Source: Tuctoria greenei | Lineage: Eukaryota > Streptophyta > Magnoliopsida > Poales > Poaceae | NCBI GenBank assembly: GCA_036927565.1 | Contig: JAYESD010000007.1 | Span: forward strand, 6,717,644 to 6,781,643 | Direction: 5' to 3' | DNA length: 64,000 bases | The notes under the pieces: model-generated | Told to the model about the DNA's origin: nothing | Seen by the model: the letters and a program-made list of their open reading frames with translations, nothing else | Databases searched by the model: none | Program-made: the position numbers and the translations under genes | Shown here: piece by piece, positions 43,684-55,100 of the stretch | How positions within the stretch are numbered: the first letter of the stretch is position 1 | How the letters are laid out: every line of letters begins with the position of its first letter

Positions 43684-46638
43684 TGAAGCTTCGTCGCCGC
43701 CTTTTTGAGTGAAGTCCGATGACCGACTCTGCCTCCCCGTCGCACCGGCGCTGCAAGCCTTGTCACGAGCTGCTCCCAAAAGCAAAAAGGTGAGCCTACC
43801 CGAGCTGCTTGTGCTAACCAAGTTTTAGTTTGAGTCGTGGACCGTAGCTCTGGTATTTTCGTTTTTTCCCGACGGCAAAACAGAGCATCGGGTCTAGGTC
43901 GTCCATTTAATTCCTTTTCTATGTGCAAGATTTCTCTAATACAGTTAGGTATTAGCTTCATCACCTCCTAGCGCACCCCTCTACTAAGAATCAACGGAAA
44001 TAATCGATTGAGAGCTGAGTTATGCAAGTTTTCCCCGCTGCCATGGAAAATCCCGTCGGTCCACCGTCGAAGTCAAGTTTGTGGGCTATTTCATCCTTTT
44101 TCCTCCCCATTTTCACCTTCCTCATGCTCCCAGGAACCTCCCAAGACTTTTCCCGATGCATTGCGCCATTTCTGAGAAATATTGACATAGCCGAAACCCT
44201 ACCATCGCCGCCGCTGTCGCACACGGGTTTCCGGCCATCGCCAGCGTCCGACGACCTCACCATCGTGCTCAGCACCCTGGAAAATGGTTAGGCGGTGAGT
44301 TTCGGGGTGAAGAAAGGCCGAGAGAGGGGAGCCGGCGAGCTCACCGGCATAGCGCTGCCGCGGCTGAACGGCGCGTCGTGAGGTTGAAGAAGTCGGGCGG
44401 GTCCCACCGGTCAGCGACTGATTTTCCCACGTCAGATCTGCTATGTCCATGGGATCAGATGCGGCTGCGCGGGGTAAACCGTATGGCCCATATGTGGCCC
44501 AGCTGTGATTGGATCATTTTAAATAGTAGGGCCCAGTTGATTAATTCAAACGTGTCCAATAAAAATTTATTCCTGATTTCATCCAAACTTTGAAAATCAA
44601 TTACTCCTAGTAGAATTGCTCAAATAATTCCAAATAAATTCTGGTAGACTCATCTTGATCCAAATTTTGCAGTGGTTCAATTTGTTGGACACGAAAGTAA
44701 CAGAATTTGCATAGTTAATTCTTTTGAGCTAACTGCTTGGGAAATTAATTACCCATGTTCTGTTAATTGGAAAATTACCAATTTTGGCAAGGACACTTTT
44801 AAAAATACCTTGGATCTCCAGTAAAATTTCCATGTTCATTGGACTTCAATTACTTGGTAAATTGGTGTTCCAATTCTCTATGTCCTATGAAAAATGAAAA
44901 ATGTACAAAAACATTTCAAGAATTTTCCCAAACTTGTAAAATGAATTTCTCCCTGTAGGAAGCTCGTAAAATTATAAAACAAATTTTCCTAGAACTAGTG
45001 AGACCTCCTCTACCATGATCACCTGCTGGTAGCCATGACAACGCTCCAAAATCAATACCAAATTTCAGAGAAGGCTTTTACTTGTTGGAATCTTAGAGAC
45101 AACAAGCTTCCTTGGACATATCCAATTCTTTGTCCAGATCTTCCTCATAGAACCTAGTATCCGCTGTAAAAATACCAAAGCCAATTAAAACTAATTAGTA
45201 ACAGAAACTGTATTTAGAAGTTGATTCATATAGTTCTATGTCACTTATATGCTTTCATATTATGCACCTCATATAGTGACCTAGATCGAGGAGGAGCCGG
45301 AGACCTTGGAGAGTATACTACCAGAAGCTAACTTCCCCTCTGACTCGTAGCCAGGCAAGCCCTGATTTCCATTTAAGTGCTATTTCAAAGTTTCTATTTG
45401 TATCACTTAAGTCTAGGATGATTTTTGTGCATTAGGGCTAAGGTGCTTGTTACTCCACTTGCATGACCCACAAATCCCTTGGAATGTTGGGTAGGTCTAC
45501 AGCCCGACGAGTAGAAAATGCTATGCTTAAGTTTTTAGGAATCCGGTAGAAGTCGAGTAGTTGTAATCTACTCGTGGGATGGGATTTTATCACACGGGAT
45601 GGATTCGATGGAATAATGGTTTACAAATATGAAATTGAGACTGAGAAGTGGGGTAGGATGCCGTGAGAGGTGGTCCCACGTGTGTAGCCCTGCTTGTGTC
45701 GATTGAGGACTGATCCGTGTGTGGCCCTGCTTGACAACTTTGAACTGTACTGGATGCATACTAGGCATATGGAACCCAGGAAACTGATGTAACTTGATAA
45801 CTTGGATGTCGAGGCATAGCCCACTATCGATAGGGGTGGGTTGAGGGTAGCAAGGTGTAAATCGGCCGGCGGGCAAAGACACGCTCCGTGCGGGGACCTT
45901 GTGCCCGCGATGGTGGGACCGGTTTGGCGTTTGCGTTTCTTGTGAAAGGTTGCTGCGTATGACGTGGTGAGGAGCACGGCACTCTTCTTAGACACTGGTG
46001 TACGGGACGTGTTATTCAGGTGTCTACTTATTGTAATCACCGTTCCTCGCGGTTATTTGAGTACCGCTTGTTCACTGCGCTGTGACGTAGTAAATACTGA
46101 AGAAGCCAAGAGAATTTGATGTATTGAAATATAATTGCTTTGTAACTATGATTTTTGTCCAATATGCTCACTAAAGTTACTGTTATTAAGCTTGTAAGCT
46201 GCTGTTAATAACTTGAAAATTAAGGATCAACATGTAGGCGAGTCATCTACTGCTATATCTATTCCTATGTTAAGTATCCCTGCATGTAGAGTTCTATGTT
46301 TAGGTTAGACGGATAAGTCTTGCTGAGCCTTCGTTCTCATGGTTGCTATATTAAGTTGTTTGCAGGTGAGACGTATGAGGAAGGGCCCAAAGATGAGGCG
46401 ATGCCCTCATTGGGGTATACCGCCGAGTGGGTGCCCTGCACGCCACCGTAAATTGTTGTGTGCTGCTAGTGTGTAGCGTCCCCGGGCTGGACGATTGCAC
46501 TTTTGCATAGCTAGGCTGAGAATTTATCTATGAGTATTATCTGCCGTTGTATATTAAGTATTGTAAAAGACTTCCGCTGTTCATATAAATAGAACTTTGT
46601 ATTTTGTCATATTCTTTTCGTGTGTGCTGTTGGGTGCT
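43684..46638 (+). repeat. E3 3' LTR, second part
   Basis: Continues the E3 3' LTR after E5; matches 15190-15690 and 23516-25960. It is cut at 46638 by E6, and the final 60 bp or so of the LTR are missing. Expected E6 duplication on this side: GTGCT. Confidence 0.9.
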
Positions 46639-47481
46639 TGTCAAAGCGTACGAACGACACTTCCCCTGGTACTAATAAATTGTAGCCCGCGGAGGTTATT
46701 ATATCGATTTGGGCGTGCAGATATCTTAGACAAGATGATGACACAAAGGATTTATGTGGTTCGGGCCGCCTGAGCGTAATACCCTACTCCATGGGGTGTG
46801 TGTTGTTGTATTGAGGATTCACTCGTGCTTGTGTGCATATGAGCTAAGTTGTTTGTATCGTGCAGCATAGTCCCTTTTATAGATCAAGGGATGGCTGCTA
46901 CATCAATTGCCTGGCCCGACATGTGGCCCCAGCAGATATTATTGCCTAATAAACAATTTAAGTGTGATTAAGCACCCTAATAGCATGATAATGCACCCGA
47001 ATGGCAGCATTACCAGTATTAAGTATCCTCAGATCGTGTGCCATTAATATGGTATTAATGGCACATAATCAGGCCTTTTAACTGTAGCGACAATTTTACC
47101 TCGAATGTTCGTGTCGTTGGAGATCCGTCAGTATTCCCATTGGTGTCATAGGTCCGGAGGATCAACACGTGGCAGATCTGGAGCTTCCCCTCGCGAGGAG
47201 GTAGGTCTGGATCCGCTACACACATGGTGGCACTTGAGCTTCCCTCTACCGGGGGTTAGGTTCGGGGTCACTGGACACGTGTTAAGCACGGAGCTTCCCT
47301 ATGTAGGGAGTTTAGCTCTGGTATTATATAACACGTGGTAATGATGGAGCTATCCATATGAAGGAGGTGGGTCCAGTGCCGTCTGATGTGTGGGGCCTAC
47401 AGAGGTCTTCAACTCTAATAGGTGGAACTCCCTTGCACTTCTTGCGGTATCGTGGGGTACCTAGTACGCAGGGTACCGACA
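46639..47481 (-). repeat. E6 3' LTR
   Basis: 843 bp, TGTCAAAGC...GGTACCGACA on the plus strand. It shares the block around GTGGTTCGGGCCGCCTGAGCG with the E4 LTRs but is otherwise diverged. TATA reversed at 46873-46882 (CCTTTTATAG). Confidence 0.85.
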
Positions 47482-48020
47482 GTGGCCTCTGGGCCCACCT
47501 CTGAGAGAAACCCTTTGGGTTAAGTTATTCTACCGGAGGTGGGGCCATCTTTGATTCCCTCGCTGTGACTTCAAAGGTCTACTGATGTACAGTTGGGGTG
47601 ATACTTTGGGGTTAAACCATCGCTGTGTGTCTTGTTTTGAATGCGGCGGATGAGATCTTTGAGTGTGGATCTCACACAATTGAAGGTCGTTGGTTCCCAA
47701 TAAAAAAACCGTATCAGTTCCGAGTGCCTGGTCAGGCAGCCGCTCTCGGGCTTCCTGCCGCCCATCATGAAAATGGTTCGCCTGGGGTAACAACCTCGAC
47801 TTCTTCATCGGGGTGGCCCCAGGCCCATTCATCATTGACGGGGTAGATTCTTTGTAATGTGTCCTTGCTCTCGTTGTGGTTTCCATCCAAGCATCATGGA
47901 GGCTTACTTAAGATGGACAGTCCACACGGTTTGAGGACTCTTTACGCTTTTGATCAAACTCGCGCTCAGAGCCTCCCAACCTTTTCCCAGCTTTCTCTTC
48001 TTTCGCTCCACTTTGTCGCG
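47482..48020 (+). other. E6 region between LTR and antisense gene
   Basis: Contains the polypurine tract of E6 (on the minus strand) and, read on the plus strand, the likely 5' flank of the antisense gene. No supported ORF; an in-frame upstream extension from about 47910 (MDSPHGLRTLY) is possible. Confidence 0.5.
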
Positions 48021-51000
48021 ATGGAGTTAGGTCTTCCAAAAAGCCGCATCAAGATCAAGGATGATCTGATGAAGGTCCGAACCTTCATGGGGTGGTTTAG
48101 CGACTCCTTCAACTACCTGATTCGCGTCGGCAAGATCCACTTCAAGAAGGAGCACCGCGGCGACATGGTGTATTTCTCAGCGTACGCCATGGTGGGACTG
48201 ATCCCACCTTTTTCAAGTTTCATCTTGATGCTGCTGGACTTCTTCAGCCTCTAGTTGTATCACCTAGGCCCCCACTCCCTCTTGCTGGTGGCGACTTTCG
48301 TCCACTTCTGTGACATGTGGGTGGGTGTGCCTCTCTACATTGAGCTATTCTGGACCTTCTTCACGGTCCATACCACAGACAAGGGAACTGAGCTACATGG
48401 CTTCTACTACTTCGTGAAGTGCAAGAACTGCCCCTTCAAGTACTTGAAGTCGTTCCTCTCTGGCAAATGAGATGGCTGGAAGAAGGATTGTGTCATTATT
48501 GTAGTGGAGGAGCACGATAGGCTAGAGCTGCCCCAGGGACTCCGCAACATCGACACTGTTGCCTGGAACGTAGTTCCAAAGCTATTGGATGCATTCAAGC
48601 CAGCCCTGGCCAGAATCCAAGAATGTGTGGAGGGTAGAGTGAGCCGCCAGATGGTCTTTGGAAATTTCTTGGTGAACGGGTGGGCTCCACTGAAGAGAAG
48701 GGAGAAACTCGCCTGTGCCTTCAATAGTGTGAGTGACGACCACCGGATTGAAACTAGTTTGAAATCCAACTTGTATGACAAAGCTTTGAGGCTCCATCTC
48801 AAGAAATTTCAGCACGGGTCCATCATCAATGACGCCTTGACTCCGCCGACTGCTTTCTTGCCTATGAACATGACTCTAGAGTTCAGCATGGAGCTCTAGA
48901 GGAAGATGTCGGCGTTGGATGACCTCGGTGAAGTGGAGAAGCACAGGACCTCCAGGGTTGTAATTCCCAGAGCTTCCAAGGGGGTGGTCATCCCTACTCC
49001 GAGCCAGAGGGTTGATGAAGTCAGCAAGGGCAAGGGAAAGGAGCCAGCCGAATCTTCCAGCCGGAAGAGGAAGCTTAGGCACACTGATGGGAGCTCCGTC
49101 AGGTCTGCTCCATCTACAACTACCCCTTCTCCCTGGCGAGGAAGATCTTCGGTGGCGACACCTCTTTCGAAGCAAACGTCTTCAAAGAGTGCTAGCTCCA
49201 GACAGTCGACTCTAGTCCCAGTGCCAGCTATGGGCTCCAGGTTTGGTAGTCCTTCTTAGCCAAGCAAGGCCTCGGCTGGGGCAACACCCAAGACGGTGAC
49301 AGGCTCTGGGTGACTATATGGAGCTTCTGTTGTGTCAACCACGGTAGGCTCCGGCTCCGAGCGCCCGGTGAAGAAGTTTTGTGCCAATTGGAGCGGTAGC
49401 TTTCCAAGGTAAGCATTGCTTTTTCACCTTCATTTTCCATTCTTATTTTTGTCATATTTTGAATCTTCTGATTTTTCGACTGCAGGGCATCAAAGACGGG
49501 GGCTGATGCTCCGGCCTCTGTTGCAGCGACCAAAACGGTGTGGGCGAAAGCTCCAGCTCTGACCCCCGCGCCTCATCAAGTAGTGGTTGAGGTCACGACA
49601 GCTCCGGCACCAGCTGTTATGGATCTAGATCCCGAGTCAACGCCAGAGACTCCCGTGGTAGCGTTGGACCACGGGGGAGACATACATGAAGACGCTCTAG
49701 TTGCGGCAGCACCAATGACTGAAGCTTCGGCCTAGGACGTGGAGATGGTGGAAGCTCTGGCATCGGAGCCGGAGGTAACAGAGGCTCCGGTCGCTATGCC
49801 ATAGGTTGTTGCTGAGCTGGCAGGTGAACCGGTGGTACCAGAAGCTCCGGCCCTTCAGCCGGAAGTCATTGATGCCCCTGCAACCGAGTCGGTGATCCTT
49901 GAAGTTCCGGCCCTTGATCCGGAAGTTGTTAATTCTTCGGCAATGGGGCAAGAGATGGTTGAAGCTCCGGCCGTTGAGTCGGAGGTGGCTGATGTACTGG
50001 CGCCTAAGCCGATGGTGGAATTGGCTTTGTGTGAAGCTTCAACGACCGCCTCGGAGGTAATACCTCCAGAGGTGTCCATGCCCGAGCCGGAACACCGTGA
50101 AGAAGTGGTGGCAGGTTCTCCACCCGCGGAGCAAGCAGTTGAAGACCCTACAGCAGTACCTTCAGCGTCAGCTCTAGAGGTTGAAGTTCCCCAAGTGGGA
50201 TCTTCCTCAGCAGCTGCCGAGGAGCTCTCGGAGGGAGGCTCTGGTGCCATAGAAGCTCAGAGAACCATGCTTGTGGCGTGGGACCCTATTTTTGTTCTTG
50301 AAGACCCTTTGGAGCCGACAGAGATGACCCTGGAAGGTCGGGAGCCTATTCCTTTGGCGCTGTCTATTGACAATGCTTGCTAGAGCCGCCGACAAGTCCA
50401 ACTCGCCTTCGACCACGATAGTAAGGTCCTCGAAGAAGAGCACCACACCTTGAGGAGTTGGCGCAACAGGCTTCACTTCGAGACCAAGCTGGCACAGACG
50501 AGGCTTGCAGACAAAAAGGAGTGGGTCGAGAAGGAAAAGGCCCAGTTGGAATATTGGGGCAAGTTGCTGGAGGAAAAGTAGGCTGCCATCAGGGCCCTCG
50601 ACGCTAATTCTCGGCAGATTCTCGAGTAAGCCGAGGAAAGGAATGATGATGCTGACAAACGTCATGACAGCCTCAATGCATTAAACGACATTCTCCTGAA
50701 GCGCCAAGTGGACCTCGATGCAAGGGAAGAGAAATTCCTGGAACTGCATCCACCTCCAGGAGACGGAGCTAGCTAACCGAGAAAAGCAAGTTGCTGAGAG
50801 TATGCAACAACATACCACAATGGTCGAGCGCCTCGCTCAATAAGGTTCAGAGCTAGCGGCCGCCAGGAGATCACTGGAGGAGCTGCGAAGCTCAAGGGAA
50901 ACTGAATCCCTACAGGTATGGGATTTTCTGGGGCGTGCGGACAGAGCTTTGGTGCCTCTTGGCTTCAGTCCAGTACATCTAGAGAACCCAACACCGGAGC

Positions 51001-51265
51001 TGGACTAGACGCTGGTGGCACTTGGCTCCGCTGGCAGCAAATTCGATGCAATGGGTGATGTCATCGTCGACCCCCTGGAGATGGAAGGAAAAATCTCTAC
51101 CCAAGAACATCGCTGAGTATGTCTTGGCGTGTTACAAGAGCCGAGGCCCCCCAACTTTCTCTTGATCCGGTCTTCGAAGGACTCATTGCCGAAGAGGAGG
51201 ATGCTACCAGGGCTAGCATCCAGGAGGCTGCTGAGAAGGTTGCATCGTTTTTCCACAGGACTTAG
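48021..51265 (+). pseudogene. E6 antisense extra gene, PF04195-type, with intron
   Basis: A plant-retrotransposon extra gene, antisense to its element. From ATG 48021 (MELGLPKSR) exon 1 reads through VYFSAYAMVGLIPPFSSFIL and LLVATFVHFCDMWVGV, the pattern of the 'putative gypsy type transposon' family PF04195, then a basic linker (KGKGKEPAESSSRKRK). A 77-nt intron (49409-49485) follows. Exon 2 has degenerate Pro/Ala/Val repeats (EAPALQPEV-like), a charged coiled coil (HDSKVLEEEHHTLRSW) and ends VASFFHRT at TAG 51263. Stops at 48252, 48468, 48897, 49257, 49311, 49733, 49802 and 50381 make it a pseudogene. Function of the family is unknown. Confidence 0.75.
49409..49485 (+). other. Intron in E6 antisense gene
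   Basis: Donor CAAG/GTAAGC, T-rich tract TTTTTCGACTGCAG as acceptor. The unspliced frame stops at once (AGG TAA). Removal of 77 nt joins the exon 1 frame exactly to the exon 2 frame. Confidence 0.85.
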
Positions 51266-52066
51266 ATCCTCCAGTAGCTAGGACCTTTTCCTTTTGCCTT
51301 TTGTTGTAATCCTAATTTTGTAATCCAGTACTTTGAATGAATGAAATCCAGTGTTTCTGCAATGAATTCTATTTCGTCCCTGTCCTTAATACACTGTCCT
51401 TTATCTTGTTTGCCCCCTGGAAGATGTACACAACTTGATTGCGAACATGTACCAAAAGGATTTGAAGATGTGTTGATGACTTGGACGCTTCGAACTTGTA
51501 GCTTTTAGGTCCAATGTTTATTTCCAACTTCTCCAGGGAGCTTTTGTTGTGCCGACGGCGAGCCCCCTGGGAGCTATCGGAGCTTCATAGATCCGATTGC
51601 GCCCACTGTTGACGCATGTAATGTCGACGGTGGGCCCCCCGGGGTTGTCGGAGCTTGGTAGGTCCGACGGCACCCGCTGTCAACGCATAGAATGTCGACG
51701 GCGATCCCCTCGGGTGGTTACGCCATCTTCACTTGAATTATACTTCACATCAACGGCAGGCCCCCATGGGAGTTGCCGAAGCTTGTTAGCTCTGGCGGCG
51801 CCCACTTTCAACGTTCGAAACGTCGATGATGGGCCCCCTTGGAGGTTGTCGGACCTTAATAGCTCCAACATCGTCCATCATCGCCATGCATTTTCATTTT
51901 TCCTGTGCATCAGGGACAAGAAAAACCGTAAAATTCATCCTTCCATCTATAACTATTTTGCGACTTATTGTTCTCATTTGAATTTTAGATCCGAAGAAAG
52001 TTGATATGATGACAAGCAAATTGATATAATCTTTTGCAGATCTGAATGCTTTTAGGACCTGCCCTA
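51266..52066 (+). repeat. E6 downstream stretch with degenerate minisatellite
   Basis: After the gene come polyadenylation-like AATGAATGAAA sequences (51335). At 51553-51890 about five imperfect units of roughly 55 to 83 bp, best spacing 72 bp, start CGACGGYGRGCCCCC and contain TTGTCGGAGCTT. The rest to 52066 is AT-rich without ORF. Confidence 0.75.
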
Positions 52067-53734
52067 TGTTGACGGCTCCTAGGGTATACTAACAAATCAT
52101 CCCCGACAATAGTGCCAGAAATGCGTGTTGGTATTACTTACGCACCATTAACTAAACATATCCAACTGATGTGTCAGAAATGCTTGTTAATAGTTCTATT
52201 GGATCACCGAGTGAATTCCGCAAGCGCACGGAGATATCATTATAGCATTTCCCCTTAAGTGTATTCCCAAGGGTGTCATTTATTTGTTCCCAAAGGAAAG
52301 CGGGGTAGAGATATAACAATCATCAAGTGGAAAGGGTAGAAAGGTCTCGGTAAGAATCTAGTAAGGATGGATAAAATAATAGTGGAGGGAGTGCAACACA
52401 CACAAAAGCTTTAAAGTCTAAGGGGGTAAGAGGATCCTAGAGATTAGTTAAGGTTGAGAGTTATGGAGGTACTCCTATTATGCTATATTGCACATATACA
52501 TAGTCTAAACTAATTATTCACAAGCTAGATCAATAGTGAATATTTATGCTATGTGGTTCAACACATCGGACATGGGCTTACCCCTAGCAATACTAGGGCG
52601 ACTCGGGCCAAGAGCCTGTGGCATAGCCGAACGTGGAGGATTACAAAGGATAGATAGGGTTGTCACCACCTACTGCCTACCTCTTCAATCCGTGGGTCTA
52701 CAAGACATCCAATGCTACTTAACTATCCTAGCACCATGCTAGCATATTAAGTAATTACCTTAAGAGCCTAGGCACAATCCATCCTAAGGCAATGAATTGA
52801 ATCATCATTGAACCAATGTTGATACACAACATAATTATCCATACTAACCTAGTTATGTTATAATTAACTAGACTATAGTGGGGGTCTATAGGTTCTATAA
52901 TAATGATATATGTTCATGATGAAATAGTCATAGAAGCTATACCTTCCACATACATGGACTCCAAATCAAACAAGAAACGCTTTGCCCAAGTATATGGATA
53001 AGTAGAGACTAAAGATACTATCTTTATTATGCATAAAGTCACAAATACAAGAAAGAATACATGAGCCATACCTTTTCCAATGTAGGATTGGGAAGAGAGA
53101 GACTCCTTACTCCTTTCCCAATTTGGACTTGGGACTAGAGACTCTCCTCTCTACAACCTAACTCCTCTAAGACTTTGGATGATAGTGTATACAATAGAGA
53201 TGAAGCTCAAGTGGTGTGTGTTGAAGTGAGGGGTAGGGGGTCCTATTTATACTAGTGTTGAGGTCGGTTCCCACCACCAAAAGCACGCGGATCAGTCACC
53301 ATTGACTCCAGGAAGCCGGGAGGAGCCAACACGTGGAGGCTGACCGAGTTTGGTGCAGAGACCAAGTTGGCTGACCCCCTGGATCGGCCGACCTGGTCAG
53401 TGCACCAATTCTTGTGTGCTTTCTCCAGGTGTCTGCCACGTGGGTCCCATTGATGTATATGGGTGATACACCATTGGATCTCCTCGGATACTGTTTGTGG
53501 GCCATTTGATCCATGGGATGCCACGTGTCGTCGCCTGATTGGATGGGATGATATTTTATAGGATTGGTCCCTCTACATTTCCTCATTTCCTGCATAAAAT
53601 GTTGCATACACATATTTCTCCAAGTCCAAGTGGAATTGGGTTAGATAGAAAGGTGATGTGTGCAAGAAATGACAAATCCTTCACATAATTGAGTTACATT
53701 GACGGATGAAATTGGTATATAACAGCCGTCAACA
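52067..53734 (-). repeat. E7 3' LTR
   Basis: 1668 bp with 9-bp inverted ends TGTTGACGG/CCGTCAACA. The U5 side contains PBS-like copies at about 52097-52124 and 52160-52183. TATA reversed at 53242-53253. The segment 52590-52700 matches the E2 LTR. Confidence 0.92.
53242..53253 (-). promoter_or_regulatory. E7 LTR TATA box
   Basis: Element strand AGTATAAATAGG, equivalent to CTATAAATAG in E2. Confidence 0.65.
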
Positions 53735-53750
53735 AACTCCCCCAAGCTTA
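53735..53750 (-). other. E7 polypurine tract
   Basis: Element strand TAAGCTTGGGGGAGTT directly before the 3' LTR. Confidence 0.75.
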
Positions 53751-55100
53751 TCCTTTGCTCGTCCCGAGCAAAGTCAAGACTTTAGGTTGATGATCAGGAG
53801 TTGCTACAATGTCTTATTTTCGAAGGTATCTAATGCACAACAAGATACCCTACCTAGTATTGCAGAAATTAGCTATGATACTCTACCTTTCTTAAGTTAT
53901 CATGGGGATCATGCTTTTTCATATTCATGAGTAGTTGAAAGGTAGAATAGCAAATGGAGCAAACATAGCCTAGAAATCAAGTTCCACTTAAATCCCGGAG
54001 AATTCAATTTAGATATTAAATACCTCAATTTGATTCTCTCAATTACTCCTTTGTGGATAGTGGAAATATTTCCTCACCAAAGTATTGTGCCTCTACTATT
54101 CCTACTCATTGGATATGGCTTGTATGTGGAGCTTGGTAAGGAAAGTAAGTAGGCATATTTGCATCACATGTATTGCTAAGTCAAAAGAGTAAGCCTTAGG
54201 AGAATTCAAATCAAAACTTTTTGATTCAAGACTAGTGCACGTGTGATGGAGTGGAAGTGGATGTGGATACTTGAGATAACTCCTTTTTGGTATATTCTCT
54301 CTTTCTTTTGCAGAGATGAAACATGGCTACTTTTTTTTTCTCATGCTTATGATGTAAGCATGCATCTCTTTTTTTTTTTCATTTTGTAGCCATGTCTTCT
54401 ACTCCCTTTCTTTGCAATGAATTTTGAAGAGAGTGCTAAACATGAATAACATGGAGTTTCTCTTTTTATTGTGGTATGGTGGATATGATGGACGTTTTGC
54501 TTACTTCTAGTATAGAAGTATAGCATATGCAAGTGAAGTCTTGAATTCAAAAAGAGTTGAATGATTTCTCACATAGGTCTATACTAGTTTGACTAGGCTC
54601 AATGTGAAAGCAAATAGCATATGCATAAGGTTTTGTCTATGTATGAATATCATATGGCTTTGGTAGGTATTTCCAATCAATTGAGGGAAACTTAAAACTT
54701 TTTAGAATTTCTCCGGAAATCTAAGTTTTACTTTCAAACTAGGACTAGCAGCCCTGTTACCAATTCTAGTCTTGCAACAACCTAGAATTAGATCAAGCTT
54801 TTGCTACCCACAACTTCCAAATTAAGGTAAAAGTATTTCAAACCAATGAAAGTAATATTCGGAGAGTAGCAAGTTGTAAACTAGAGACTTAGGAAAATAA
54901 AACAGAGCAACTATTCATCATTTCATCTATGTGAATTCTAAATCATTCTTATCGCATATCTTTATTTGATGAAAGCAAATCTAACCTATTATTTTTTATA
55001 TTTTTTAAATAAAAGGTGGATGATGGATGGATGGAAAATAAATATGCAAGGAATGTGATACATGTTACCTCAAGTGGGGGTCCTCCCCCAAGCTTGTTCT
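53751..55100 (-). other. E7 3' UTR
   Basis: AT-rich, no ORF. It matches the E2 region 9000-10272 in reverse complement, including the hairpin at 54321-54395. Confidence 0.7.
54321..54395 (-). repeat. E7 3' UTR hairpin
   Basis: Outer stem ACATGGCTAC/GTAGCCATGT (54321-54330, 54386-54395), inner stem CATGCTTA/TAAGCATG (54342-54349, 54355-54362), loops of T runs on the plus strand (A runs on the element strand). Confidence 0.85.

Larger units (their letters stand above)
14392..46638 (+). mobile_element. E3, Tekay-like chromovirus with three internal interruptions
   Basis: A plus-strand Ty3 element with LTRs of about 3.8 kb, a tRNA-Met-type primer site (26031), a long leader, an extra ORF0, gag, protease, RT/RNase H, integrase and a chromodomain-like C-terminus, ending in the GGGGGGG polypurine tract at 33701. 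The 5' LTR is split by E4, the 3' LTR by E5, and the last stretch of the 3' LTR by E6. The combination of lineage, LTR size and ORF0 recalls rice RIRE3/RIRE8 (from memory). Many stops and shifts. Confidence 0.88.
46639..52066 (-). mobile_element. E6, Tat-like element with antisense gene (partial)
   Basis: The 3' end of a minus-strand Tat/RIRE2-like element. Its LTR (46639-47481) starts on the element strand with TGTCGGTACCC as in E4. The sequence next to it reads, on the element strand, AGGTGGGCCCAGAGGCCAC, a plausible polypurine tract. An intron-containing gene follows in the opposite direction. E7 interrupts at 52067, so pol and the 5' LTR are not seen. Confidence 0.82.

Noticed and set aside
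43570..44450. Overlapping minus-strand frames in the E3 3' LTR near the E5 junction.
   Set aside because: They cross the E5/E3 junction or lie in LTR sequence and are not present in the 5' LTR copy.
46639..47481. Solo LTR in the E3 3' LTR.
   Set aside because: The sequence after 47481 is not the missing end of the E3 LTR but a purine tract and internal E6 sequence, so the element continues.
49855..50250. Minus-strand ORF rich in Ser/Ala/Thr, opposite the E6 antisense gene.
   Set aside because: Shadow of the repetitive Pro/Ala/Val coding region on the plus strand.
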